Below the pieces are notes generated by a model. That model was not told the origin of the DNA, did not search any database, and saw nothing but the letters and a program-made list of their open reading frames with translations. Both the position numbers and the translations under genes were made by a program. This document shows positions 31,008 to 39,301 of a stretch of 64,000 nt of DNA, in pieces (the stretch's first letter is position 1; every line of letters starts with the position of its first letter). The DNA comes from Paenibacillus sp. DCT19 (GTDB lineage: Bacteria > Bacillota > Bacilli > Paenibacillales > Paenibacillaceae): assembly GCF_003268635.1 (NCBI RefSeq), contig NZ_CP029639.1, forward strand, positions 2,181,501-2,245,500. The letters run 5' to 3'.

Positions 31008-31051
31008 AGAAAGACCCGATCATTGCGATGAAGCAATGATCGGGTCTTTCT
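31008..31051. terminator. Terminator after tRNA-Leu
   Basis: A perfect 19-base stem AGAAAGACCCGATCATTGC / GCAATGATCGGGTCTTTCT with a short loop, just after the tRNA. Confidence 0.85.
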
Positions 31052-31077
31052 ATGTTATGAGGCTGAATTCAGCCTTT

Positions 31078-31263
31078 TCAGCCATTCATACGATGCCTAG
31101 ACTTGGCGATGACTAGTCCGGCAATGGCTCCAATCATTCCGAAGATTGCGACACTACCCATGACACCATAGCTTTGGAGACGAAAGAGAAATGCGACACC
31201 ACTGCCAAATGTCGTTCCTGCTAAAAATCCGAGAGAAATACCAATATCCTTATCTAATTTCAT
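31078..31263 (-). CDS. Small two-helix membrane protein
   Basis: A 61-residue protein; ATG 31263 has AGGTGATC upstream and is preferred to an upstream in-frame start. Two hydrophobic segments, 'ISLGFLAGTTFGSGVAFLF' and 'GSVAIFGMIGAIAGLVIA', are joined by a short loop, with a basic C-terminus ('KSRHRMNG'). The glycine-rich helices resemble small stress or glycine-zipper membrane proteins. Function unknown. Confidence 0.6.
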   Translation of the reverse strand: MKLDKDIGISLGFLAGTTFGSGVAFLFRLQSYGVMGSVAIFGMIGAIAGLVIAKSRHRMNG

Positions 31264-31356
31264 TTGATCACCTGTGTTTTGAGAGTTGTTAGGGTATTGT
31301 GTGGATTTTCCAGTGAATCTATACAACGGATCTATCCAGAACAGGAAAACATGTTA

Positions 31357-31395
31357 AAAAGGCTCTGTATTCCTTAAGGAATAACAGAGCCTTTT
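31357..31395. terminator. Terminator between small genes
   Basis: AAAAGGCTCTGT..TTCC / GGAA..ACAGAGCCTTTT, a long, almost perfect stem directly after the tandem-HTH gene (minus strand), with T runs on both sides. Confidence 0.85.
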
Positions 31396-31410
31396 GGTTG
31401 CTCGCTAATT

Positions 31411-32007
31411 TTAGTTATTGTGACGTTCTTTCAAGATGACATCTGCGAACAAAATGGTCTTCGGAATGCGGAAAAATTGCTCCGCTTGTTCTTGAAACGC
31501 GGCAGAAGGCAGCGTTCCCTGATGCAGCCATTTGCGGAAAGTGCCGGGGTGAACCCCGATCCAGTGGCTGACATCTGTCACCGACAAATCATGGACCATA
31601 CACAAGCCTGTCAAGATACGGTTACTTACCGGAGAACGGGTCACCGTACGCTTCATGAAACGGGAAGGCTCGGGTTGACAAATAACTGGACTTTGGCGCA
31701 CAACCTCTTCATTAAAAAGAATGTGTCGTGGATATCCAAGTAATTGACAAGCCTTGTCCAAATTCGTACTGCCGGGTATCCGCCCTTCATACACCCACGC
31801 GCTTACACTGCGTGAAGAGATGGACAAGTCTTCGGCGAGCTGGGACAACTTAATATCATTGGCCATCAGCACAGCTAGAAGAACACGGTTGCGGATTTGA
31901 CAGCGTGTCGGTTTGCGGAACCGTTTAACACGGACGCCTTTTCCCAAATATTTACGGTTGATCAGAGACCACGCCTGGATGGAATGTTGTTCTGGTTGAT
32001 TAGGCAT
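31411..32007 (-). CDS. DNA-binding protein with two tandem XRE-like helix-turn-helix domains
   Basis: 198 residues from ATG 32007, behind GGAGGA. Two similar halves are visible: 'LAVLMANDIKLSQLAEDLSISSRSVSAWVYEGRIPG...YPRHILF' and 'LTGLCMVHDLSVTDVSHWIGVHPGTFRKWLHQGTLPS...IPKTILF'. Each is a Cro/C1-like HTH with a W-x-x-x-G wing and the same I-L-F end, implying internal duplication. A basic N-terminus (KYLGKGVRVKRFRKP) could add DNA contacts. Role unknown; it may recognise an asymmetric or doubled operator as a monomer. Not linked to any phage gene except the lone holin on its other side. Confidence 0.7.
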   Translation of the reverse strand: MPNQPEQHSIQAWSLINRKYLGKGVRVKRFRKPTRCQIRNRVLLAVLMANDIKLSQLAEDLSISSRSVSAWVYEGRIPGSTNLDKACQLLGYPRHILFNEEVVRQSPVICQPEPSRFMKRTVTRSPVSNRILTGLCMVHDLSVTDVSHWIGVHPGTFRKWLHQGTLPSAAFQEQAEQFFRIPKTILFADVILKERHNN

Positions 32008-32443
32008 ATTTCCTCCGATTTTTTTAACCAAATACTACAATAAGAGTTGGGGTACTTTCAAGTGTCTGTTGAACTGAATCGATTTTGAGAGGAGAAAGAG
32101 TTGGTCTGGAAGGAGGAGTTACGAACTAGTGGGTGTGCAAATTGCATCCTAGTATATTCCTAGATTACAATGATTCACTAAATTTACGAGAACAAATGGA
32201 GTGTATTGAATAATAAAGTGATTCTTAAGAACTATTTATAAGACTATTTTACTTTTTCCTGTATTTTGTTGATGCGGTGCGGTTTATTTACCTTATTTCC
32301 CCAAGATTATTGGATTTTCGTTAATGACTTGTTTCAGCAATGTGCACAAATCTGAAATGGAAATCCGCAAGTTTAACTAGGTGGTTGGCTTGTCAAAATC
32401 TCGTATTCTTACATATCTTGTAGGATGACTACAGGGGAGAGAG
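32008..32443. other. Intergenic region, no gene seen
   Basis: About 440 bases of AT-rich DNA between the divergent tandem-HTH and holin genes. A possible promoter for the holin gene is TTGTCA, 18 bases, TATCTT near 32393-32420. An isolated AAGGAGGAG near 32110 is not followed by an open frame. No other structure is clear. Confidence 0.5.
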
Positions 32444-32452
32444 GTGGGAAAC

Positions 32453-32964
32453 GTGTATCCAGCCGTTAATACACTTGCTGCAATTTCGGGAGCGTTCGTG
32501 ACGTTTGCTTTTGGAGGATGGGATCAATTGCTTAGTCTGCTTGCGATTGCGATGGCTGTCGATTATATAACGGGTCTCGCAGCCGCCGTGAGAACAGGGA
32601 CAGGGTTAAACAGTAATATTGGATTCTGGGGCTTGCACGAAAGGGTTTGATGCTAACGGTTATTCTATTAGCGCATCGGATCGATCTTTTGATGGGAACG
32701 GATATTATTAAAGGCGGCGCGATATACTTTTATCTAGTGAATGAACTGATCTCGATTACTGAAAACTATGCCAAGATTGGTCTTCCATTACCGAACAAAC
32801 TTAGACAGGCTATTGCTATACTTAAGAAACAGGAAGAGTTGTCTGATAAGGAGTGGGCGAAGCCTCGCAACACAGATAACCAGGAGCCCAAACCGGAGCA
32901 AGAGAAGCAGGATAAACCTGTCGATTCCGCCGATGAACCCAAAGAAGATCAATCCACAAAGTAA
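32453..32964 (+). CDS. Phage-type holin family protein (toxin secretion/phage lysis holin; frameshifted as sequenced)
   Basis: A small membrane protein of the holin family that includes TcdE-like holins. GTG 32453 follows GAGAGAGGTGGG. Helices: 'NTLAAISGAFVTFAFGGWDQLLSLLAIAMAVDYITGLAAAV' and 'LMLTVILLAHRIDLLMG', then the family motif 'GAIYFYLVNELISITENYAKIGLPLPNKLRQAI'. The C-terminus is a charged Glu/Lys/Pro tail. The frame breaks near 32635, where TTG-CAC should read TTG-GCA-CGA; one added G gives 170 residues. No endolysin, portal or other phage gene adjoins, so it may serve protein release or be a prophage remnant. Confidence 0.78.
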
Positions 32965-33114
32965 ACATTGCTAGATCGTGTACTGCTTTATTTGACTCGT
33001 TCATCTAGAGAACGTTTTCAAGTATCCTTTCGTAATAGATGACGTTATGATATATTTTGAATACATGAAAAAACATTTATTCCACTAATAATTCACAAAC
33101 GAGGTGTTTGTTCG

Positions 33115-33402
33115 ATGATTAAACATATTGTCCTGTTCAAAATGAAAGATCGTTCACCAGAACGCATTGAAGAAGCTGCCAATGTGCTTCGCAATTTGCA
33201 AGGTAAAATCGATGTTCTTGTATCGCTTGATGTAGGTGTAGATGTGCTTCGCTCAGACAGATCTTTTGACATTTCACTAACTGCGGAATTTGCATCTCTT
33301 GATGATCTACAAGCCTACCAGGTACATCCACTGCATCAAGAAGTAATTAAATACATGAATGAGGTTAGAGAACAATCAATTGCTGTTGACTACGAATTTT
33401 AA
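33115..33402 (+). CDS. Dabb-domain stress-responsive protein
   Basis: A 95-residue protein of the stress-response A/B barrel (Dabb) family: 'MIKHIVLFKMKDRSPERIEEAANVLRNL' and 'YQVHPLHQEVIKYMNEVREQSIAVDYEF' are its start and end motifs. It forms dimeric ferredoxin-like barrels. Precise function in bacteria unknown. ATG behind GAGGTG. Followed closely by a 36-residue membrane protein. Confidence 0.9.
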   Translation: MIKHIVLFKMKDRSPERIEEAANVLRNLQGKIDVLVSLDVGVDVLRSDRSFDISLTAEFASLDDLQAYQVHPLHQEVIKYMNEVREQSIAVDYEF

Positions 33403-33443
33403 TTTAGGTATCTCATTCTAAGAGCGGTTAAAGGAGAGCGGGT

Positions 33444-33554
33444 ATGAGCGATTTAAGAGACGTTATGGAATTTTTATATATTTTTATCGTGTTCCTGATC
33501 GCTTGTCCTGTGATGATATTTTGGTTGAAACGAAGAGGCAAACGGAACCGATAA
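33444..33554 (+). CDS. Very small membrane protein (36 aa)
   Basis: A short open frame with a strong ribosome site (AAAGGAGAG, then five to six bases to ATG). It has an acidic N-terminus (MSDLRDVME), one hydrophobic helix ('FLYIFIVFLIACPVMIFWL') and a very basic C-terminus (KRRGKRNR), so the positive-inside rule puts the C-terminus in the cytoplasm. Coding is supported by the start signal and the membrane-protein pattern only. Confidence 0.6.
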   Translation: MSDLRDVMEFLYIFIVFLIACPVMIFWLKRRGKRNR

Positions 33555-33579
33555 TTCACTGAACAGGAAGTGAAATGTA

Positions 33580-34035
33580 TTGTATTACGTAAATAGAGAG
33601 CAGATTGCCCATCGGCTTGCTGCGGTACCGGAAGTAGCTGAGGGGCTACGACTTTCAACACAAGCCTGGGATGGCGGTCTTATGATGGGATTAGTGCAAG
33701 AACGTTGTCTGCATCTGGCGATTGAGATCGTCACCGATGTAGGAAGTTATCTCATCGATGGTTTTATTATGAGAGATGCAAGCAGCTATGATGATATTAT
33801 CGAGATTAATCATGAAGAGAAGGTATTTGACTCCTCGATATACGAGGTGCTTCGTCAGCTCGTTTCTTTGCGGAAACCACTCGTACAAGATTATTTCAGT
33901 TGGAATCGAGCAGAACTGCATCCACTGAGTTCGGACCTACCCGAAATACTTGAACGCTTTGCAGACCAAGTGAGCGCTTATGTAGATCGAGAACTCGATC
34001 CTTTTACGAATCAGGCAGATCGAGGGACAGAGTAA
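33580..34035 (+). CDS. YutE-like DUF86 (HEPN-fold) protein
   Basis: A 151-residue helical protein with a TTG start seven bases behind AGGAAGTG. 'HLAIEIVTDVGSYLIDGFIMRDASSYDDIIEIN' is the DUF86/HepT family core, and 'LRKPLVQDYF' lies at the position of the R-x4-H ribonuclease motif; the His is replaced by Gln. Family members are often the RNase toxin of HepT/MntA pairs, but no nucleotidyltransferase partner is beside it. With the changed residue it is more likely a non-toxic housekeeping YutE-type protein. Followed at once by the DUF4261-like gene. Confidence 0.78.
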   Translation: MYYVNREQIAHRLAAVPEVAEGLRLSTQAWDGGLMMGLVQERCLHLAIEIVTDVGSYLIDGFIMRDASSYDDIIEINHEEKVFDSSIYEVLRQLVSLRKPLVQDYFSWNRAELHPLSSDLPEILERFADQVSAYVDRELDPFTNQADRGTE

Positions 34036-34053
34036 GGAATGAGGGGAAGCAGC

Positions 34054-35022
34054 ATGACAGATATTCAGAATGAACAATATAAAGAAAATGACAAACAGAA
34101 TGCGCCGTCCGGATTTCATCCGGTTTATATGGTGGAGTTGTTGTTTAACAAGTTACCGGTAATTGATCATGTTCGTTTGCAGGAAGCATTAAGTCGTTAT
34201 ACGGGACAAGTTCGAGTGAATGTGAAGCAACAAACTGCAGACACGAATCGGGACAAGCAAACGCAAGAAACGAATCCGCAGGATGGGACAAGTGCTGTAG
34301 CTGAGGCAACTGCAGAAATGCTGGTTTTCTACCATCTGGATTATAAGGTTTCATTTCAGGAAGGGGACATCCCGGCACAAACCTGTATGCTGGCTGCCTC
34401 TGATGTGAAGGATCTCTCGCGCTTTGCAGGTGCACTTCAACAAGCCTGGCATTGGACAGAGGCGGAGCAGGTTGTGCGTGAAGCTAAGTATTCGATTAGG
34501 ATTCATGATATGTTTACTGCAGCTATGCCACGCAAACAGCGTTTAGGGCTATTTCAGAAGATGTTGCAGGCAGTGCTTGAGGTCTTGCCGTGTGAGGCAA
34601 TGTATTGGTACGGCAGTGATAAACTTGTTGAGCCAACAGCGTACAAGCTATCACAGGAGCGTGAAGAGCATCTTTACGCTGCGATGAACGTTAGAATGTA
34701 CCAAGCTGGTGGAACAGAAGAACTGCGTGAACTTGTGATGGATACGGTTGGACTGTCCGCGCTCGGGGTTCCTGATGTCCAATGTCATTTCACTGGTCTT
34801 GACCCAGATACAGTGGCTCAAACCTTGCTTGGAGCAGCATACTACATATTCGATCAAGGTGATGTGCTACAGGATGGACAAACGCTCGGTTCCTCAGGAG
34901 GAAGACGCTGGCGATGTGAACATCAGGCCGCACTGATTGCTCCAGGACGTTATGTCATTGATCTTGATCCCGGGGATACTGTTGAAAATTCTCCGTTGGA
35001 GCCAGCTCAGCATAACCGTTAA
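34054..35022 (+). CDS. DUF4261-like protein
   Basis: A 322-residue soluble protein starting at ATG 34054 behind GAGGGGAAG. The N-terminal half ('HPVYMVELLFNKLPVIDHVRLQEALSRY') and the C-terminal 'DTVGLSALGVPDVQCHFTGLDPDTVAQTLLGAAYYIFDQGDVLQDGQTLG' fit the DUF4261 family, whose biochemical role is unknown. A hydrophilic insert (about 60-90) separates the halves. Probably co-transcribed with the YutE-like gene (18 bases apart). Confidence 0.65.
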   Translation: MTDIQNEQYKENDKQNAPSGFHPVYMVELLFNKLPVIDHVRLQEALSRYTGQVRVNVKQQTADTNRDKQTQETNPQDGTSAVAEATAEMLVFYHLDYKVSFQEGDIPAQTCMLAASDVKDLSRFAGALQQAWHWTEAEQVVREAKYSIRIHDMFTAAMPRKQRLGLFQKMLQAVLEVLPCEAMYWYGSDKLVEPTAYKLSQEREEHLYAAMNVRMYQAGGTEELRELVMDTVGLSALGVPDVQCHFTGLDPDTVAQTLLGAAYYIFDQGDVLQDGQTLGSSGGRRWRCEHQAALIAPGRYVIDLDPGDTVENSPLEPAQHNR

Positions 35023-35189
35023 GCATGACGGTAAGAGTATGACCATGAAAGTTTTTTTGAACTGAGGTGTGTCAGGTCAAGCCCTTGCTGACTATACTGC
35101 ATCAACAGAGTAGGCATTCGCCCGGTTACTCAGTCACGACACCAGTGGTTGTAAACCGGACTTAACTCGAAGAAGAGGAGAGATGTTGC

Positions 35190-35585
35190 GTGAAGGATTC
35201 AAACAAAAGTTTATTGTGGGGCGCATTAATCGGCTCAGTTGTTGGTTCGGTAACCGCGTTATTGCTGGCACCAAAATCCGGACGTGAGCTTCGTCAGGAT
35301 ATTTCCGAAGGTGCACGTCAGGTGACGGAGAAAGGTCAGGAGTTGGCTGTCAAAGTTGGCGAGCAGAGCAGTCAGATCGTAACCAAAGTGAAAGAAACAG
35401 CTGACGTTGTCATCCAGGACATTCAATCATGGCGCAACTGTGCAGACGGTAAGGAGTTACGGGTTTCTGCTGTTATTACAGATTCGAATGCTCCAATTCA
35501 GTCTGACAGTGACATCGTCGCAAATGAAGCGGACAGCGACGTCGTAGCTAAATTGACTACAGATGATTCTAAGGACGATAATTAA
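35190..35585 (+). CDS. YtxH-domain general-stress-type protein
   Basis: 131 residues, GTG start behind GAGGAGAG. The N-terminal 'SLLWGALIGSVVGSVTALLLAPKSGRELRQDI' is the YtxH hallmark: one membrane helix, APxSG, and a basic turn. An amphipathic helical region (about 40-85) and an acidic tail follow. In Bacillus, YtxH belongs to a SigB-controlled stress operon; no SigB promoter was identified here. Monocistronic with terminator. Confidence 0.88.
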   Translation: MKDSNKSLLWGALIGSVVGSVTALLLAPKSGRELRQDISEGARQVTEKGQELAVKVGEQSSQIVTKVKETADVVIQDIQSWRNCADGKELRVSAVITDSNAPIQSDSDIVANEADSDVVAKLTTDDSKDDN

Positions 35586-35603
35586 GCCACGCTTGACATA
35601 AGC

Positions 35604-35641
35604 AGCAGGCTTTCCTCATGAAGATGGAGGAGAGCCTGCTT
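35604..35641 (+). terminator. Rho-independent terminator after ytxH-like gene
   Basis: AGCAGGCT-TTCCTC / GAGGAG-AGCCTGCT stem followed by a short T-rich stretch. Confidence 0.75.
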
Positions 35642-35816
35642 TGTTGTGTGCGCTAATCGCGAGAGAGGTGCACTGTGGGGTTTTTATTTGAACCCAGTGA
35701 TAAAATCGGGTAAGATGGTGGTACCTTTTTGCCTGAAATGTCATACGGTAGGAAGAAAGCAATGGAACTTTATTAGATATCAGAACCAATTCAATGAAGA
35801 AGGAAGCGGTGTGTTC

Positions 35817-36625
35817 GTGCAGCAAGCAATCGCTATATTAGACTCAGGTGTAGGGGATTAACGGTCGCTAAGGAAGTGATGCGTCAACTCCCGCGGGAAA
35901 AGGTCATTTATTTTGGAGATACTGCCCGGACACCGTACGGACCCCGTTCGTCCGAACAAGTTAAACAATTCACGGAACAAATCGTAGATTTCTTAATCCA
36001 ATTTGACCCGAAGGTTATTGTTATTGCCTGTAATACGGCTACAGCAGCAGCGCTCGACTATATTCGGGCGAAAGTGAATGTTCCAGTGATCGGCGTCATT
36101 CATCCAGGAGCGCGTGCCGCTATTACAGCTACACGCACAGGGCGCATTGGTGTCATTGGCACTGTAGGGACGATTGGAAGCGGTGCTTATACCTCCGCAC
36201 TTAAACAACTGTCACCCTATATTGATGTAGTCAGTCAGGCTTGCCCGGCACTTGTACCATTAGTCGAGCAAGGTGAATTCCGTTCTGAACAGACGACATT
36301 GACGGTAGAGCATTCCTTAAGTCAGATCAGGCAACAGCCGATTGATTGTCTCATTCTAGGCTGTACCCATTATCCATTCTTGATGGATACGATTCAGGAA
36401 GTGATGGGACAGGAAGTGAAGCTCATCAGTTCGGCAGATGAGACGGCGAGGGAAATCAGCACGATTTTGTATGATAAACGGAAATTGGCGAGTGGAGATG
36501 AAACTCCAGTACATCAATTTTTCTGTACAGGGGATCCGCGTATGTTCCAAAATATTACAAGGCAATGGCTCGGTGAACAAATCTCAAAAACGCCTGTTGT
36601 ATGGCAGGTCACGCAATTATCCTGA
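35817..36625 (+). CDS. murI: Glutamate racemase (frameshifted as sequenced)
   Basis: Makes D-glutamate for peptidoglycan. GTG 35817 lies seven bases behind AAGGAAGCGG. The enzyme opens 'QQAIAILDSGVG' and then breaks: GTA-GGG-GAT-TAA should read GTA-GGG-GGA-TTA, i.e. one G is missing from 35853-35856. The rest is intact: 'VIYFGDTARTPYGPRS', first catalytic Cys in 'IACNTATAAAL', second in 'LGCTHYPFLMD'. Repaired length is 269, typical of the family. As an essential gene it is unlikely to be truly broken. Confidence 0.92.
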
Positions 36626-36674
36626 TTATTTTCAGTGTAATCATATTTACATGACCAAATATAGTTTCTTATTC

Positions 36675-36704
36675 ATCCCAGAGGCCGATGGCTCTGGGAT
36701 TTTT
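36675..36704 (+). terminator. Rho-independent terminator of murI
   Basis: ATCCCAGAG / CTCTGGGAT perfect nine-base stem, eight-base loop, then TTTT. Confidence 0.85.
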
Positions 36705-36860
36705 GTCATCTATGGAGCGGTGAAGAAGACTGCGAAACATGTCACATGACGGACGAGCGGGTGAGCATACATATAACATGATCAGGACATAGAGGGAGAA
36801 CAGCAGTCGTGAGAGTAGAAGCAAGAGGAATAGATCTGGCTCAGAGAAAGGAGATTGCCC

Positions 36861-38077
36861 ATGGAAATACAGTGGATCATTGTTCAGCCTGGAGACACGT
36901 TGGCTCGTATTGCGTCAGCACATCACATGACGAACGAACTGCTTGCTGGACTAAATCCGGAAGCGGCGTCTCAGCCTTATTTGCTGGCTGGACAGATGTT
37001 ACGAATCTTGCCCGGCACTGGGCGAAGATATGCGGTTCAACCAGGTGAGCAAGTAAGTACAATTGCAGCTCGTTTTGGTCTGAGCGAAGATGAATTACGT
37101 CAAGACAATCCTGAAATCGCCAACGTGATTGATTGGTGTGGTCGGTGCATTCATATTCCTGAATTCGGAGGAAAAACTATTGTCAGGTTGAAGGGAGAGT
37201 ATGGCTTCCGTGAATTACATCGGGATATTGCATTACTGAGCAACCATTATCCCTTTGTGGAGACAGGTTCGATCGGCACAAGCGTGATGGGTAAACCTTT
37301 GCATTATTTACGAATTGGTCAAGGTTCGAGACATATCCATGTCAATGCTTCTGTACATGCCAATGAATGGCTAACCACAGCTGTTGTGATGCGTTTTATT
37401 GAAGAGTATGCTAGAGCCTACAGGACTCATACGCCGTGGCACCGTTTTGATCCTCAGCGTTGGATGAAGGAAACGACACTGTGGGTGGTTCCAATGGTTA
37501 ATCCAGATGGCGTTGAATTGGTGCAGGAAGGTGTTGTGAACCAACATCCACACGCTGAACAACTGCTCGCTTGGAACGCAGATCGAGCTCACTTTACTCA
37601 TTGGAAAGCAAACATAAGGGGGTTGATCTGAATGATCAATTTCCAGCTCACTGGGAGGAAGAGGCGGCGAGAAGGGGAATCACGTCACCTGGCCCTCGTG
37701 ATTATGCAGGAACGGCTCCATTATCTGAGCCGGAGGCGCTGGCTCTAGCTGAGTGGACGGAGCAACATGAGTTCGATGTGGTTGTATCCTTGCATAGCCA
37801 AGGGCAAGAGATCTACTGGAACTATCGGGATTTGGAGCCTAGAGAGAGTGCGCCGTTGTCCAGAAGGCTCGCGAAGGTATCCGGATACAAGGCTGTAAAA
37901 TTAGGTGGTAGTGATGCGGGGTATAAGGACTGGTTCATCCAGGAGTACCGCAAGCCTGGTTTTACAGTAGAAGTTGGCCTTGGAGTCAATCCACTACCCG
38001 TAGAGCAATTTAATGATATTTGTGTAGAGGTTGGTATGTTGCTGGCAGAGCTGCTATCCTATGAAACTAGTGATTGA
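36861..38077 (+). CDS. M14-family γ-D-glutamyl-diaminopimelate peptidase with two LysM domains (frameshifted as sequenced)
   Basis: A cell-wall carboxypeptidase-like enzyme that trims peptidoglycan stem peptides. ATG 36861 follows AAAGGAGA. Two LysM modules (about 1-50, 'IIVQPGDTLARIAS'; about 55-105, 'YAVQPGEQVSTIAARFGL') bind glycan; there is no signal peptide. The M14 domain has zinc ligands in 'SVHANEW' and 'SLHSQGQ' and catalytic Glu in 'FTVEVGLG'. The frame breaks at the G run 37618-37622; one extra G joins 'WKANIRG' to 'VDLNDQFPAHW' and gives 405 residues. Close to Lysinibacillus endopeptidase I and Bacillus YqgT; likely acts in sporulation or wall recycling. Confidence 0.85.
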
Positions 38078-38294
38078 GCCGACAGGAAGTGAAACGATAA
38101 GGTTGTACCGTTCGTATAACAGACACAGGTGTCGTTACTTGGCCTGTTTGCTAAGTTTGCTATAGAGTTAATTTCCGAAAAAAGTCCGCTTTTTGGCATT
38201 CGTTGTTCCTTCGGTCAATGGCTTCGGATCGAAGGAATAGCCATTGTGTCAGAGTTTTCACCTGTAATAAATAGTCAGCATGAGGAGGGATCGT

Positions 38295-38552
38295 ATGAAG
38301 TGGAGAAGGTTGTTGTCATTTAAACGATGGTCGGAAGTGTTTAGAAGGCTACCGCGTCTATTACGGGCATCAGAAATTCCTTTACGTGAAAAGTTGTTAT
38401 TTATTATTCCTGCGTTATTATACTGGGTTCTACCTGATGTGATGCCGTTCATGCCAATTGATGACATTGGGGTCACACTTATATTGATGAACTGGTTTGT
38501 AAGCCGTGCTGAACGTAAATATCCAGTGCTTCCGTCCAGTACACCATCATAA
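38295..38552 (+). CDS. DUF1232 (YkvA-like) small membrane protein
   Basis: 85 residues from ATG 38295 behind GAGGAGG. Basic N-terminus (MKWRRLLSFKRW), then 'IPLREKLLFIIPALLYWVLPDVMPFMPIDDIGV', the DUF1232 core of a membrane segment followed by P-D-x-x-P and D-D-x-G. Role unknown. Preceded by unusual interlocking inverted repeats. Confidence 0.78.
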   Translation: MKWRRLLSFKRWSEVFRRLPRLLRASEIPLREKLLFIIPALLYWVLPDVMPFMPIDDIGVTLILMNWFVSRAERKYPVLPSSTPS

Positions 38553-38694
38553 AAATATGAAAAATAGATCATTCTAGCACCTGTCTAGAATCATTGTTAT
38601 TGCGAAGAGCCAAAACTTTCTTTACAATAGATGCTGGAGTTTAAGAATGCTGAAATTGTTGTAACCAGCAATTACGATATAGGAGATGAAGCAC

Positions 38695-38997
38695 ATGAAC
38701 TGCAAAATCACTCGCAATGCTGCTAAAGTATTGAAACTTGAATTGGACAAGCCTGAGAACGAAGGCAAAAAATTGCGTGTTGTAATTACACATGCACACG
38801 GGGATCATGCTCACTATGGACTTGATCTGGATACGCCAAAAGAGAATGACACTGTGGTATCTACGGATAAAGACATCGATGTCATTATCGAGAATGATCA
38901 ACCGTTGCTGGATGGCGTGAAAATCGATTACCTGTATCTTCCTCAAGAAGGCTTCGTTATTACGAATCCATCCAAAGGCAATCACGGCGATCACTAG
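38695..38997 (+). CDS. HesB/IscA-fold iron-sulfur-biosynthesis-like protein
   Basis: A 100-residue protein of the Fe-S biosynthesis (HesB/YneR) fold: 'CKITRNAAKVLKLELDKPENEGKKLRVVITHAHGDHAHYGLDLDTPKENDTVV'. Canonical A-type carriers use three Cys; here only the Cys in MNCK is seen, and a His-rich loop (HAHGDHAHY) and tail (GNHGDH) replace the others, so it may bind a metal other than Fe-S. ATG 38695 follows AGGAGAT. Followed 21 bases later by the YuzB-like gene, probably as an operon. Confidence 0.78.
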   Translation: MNCKITRNAAKVLKLELDKPENEGKKLRVVITHAHGDHAHYGLDLDTPKENDTVVSTDKDIDVIIENDQPLLDGVKIDYLYLPQEGFVITNPSKGNHGDH

Positions 38998-39018
38998 GAA
39001 CTTGAAGAAGGGGAAATC

Positions 39019-39240
39019 ATGGCTAACGATATCCGCGTATGCGAAAAATGTAACCACATTCGGTTGAAATCAATCGTGCCTAAGCTGGAGAAAATGGCTC
39101 CAGACACAGAGATCAAGATTGGATGTAAATCCTATTGTGGTCCTTGTGCGAAACGTGCCTTCGTTTTCATTAACGGTCGGTACATCAGTGCTCCTTCAGA
39201 AGAAGAAGTGCTGGCAAAAGTAGCGAAGTTCGTCAAATAA
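39019..39240 (+). CDS. YuzB-family (DUF1450) protein
   Basis: A 73-residue protein with four conserved cysteines, 'VCEKCNHI' and 'CKSYCGPCAKRAF', typical of UPF0349/YuzB, which is structurally thioredoxin-like. ATG behind AAGGGG. Function unknown; the cysteines and the HesB-fold neighbour suggest metal or redox chemistry. Confidence 0.88.
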   Translation: MANDIRVCEKCNHIRLKSIVPKLEKMAPDTEIKIGCKSYCGPCAKRAFVFINGRYISAPSEEEVLAKVAKFVK

Positions 39241-39275
39241 ACGATGTATAATTATGCGAGCATAATATGCTTGTT

Positions 39276-39301
39276 AGAGAGAGGCCACTGGCCTCTCTTA
39301 T
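39276..39301. terminator. Bidirectional terminator
   Basis: AGAGAGGCC-ACT-GGCCTCTCT hairpin between the YuzB gene (+) and a lipoprotein gene (-), followed by TTATTTTTG. Confidence 0.85.
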
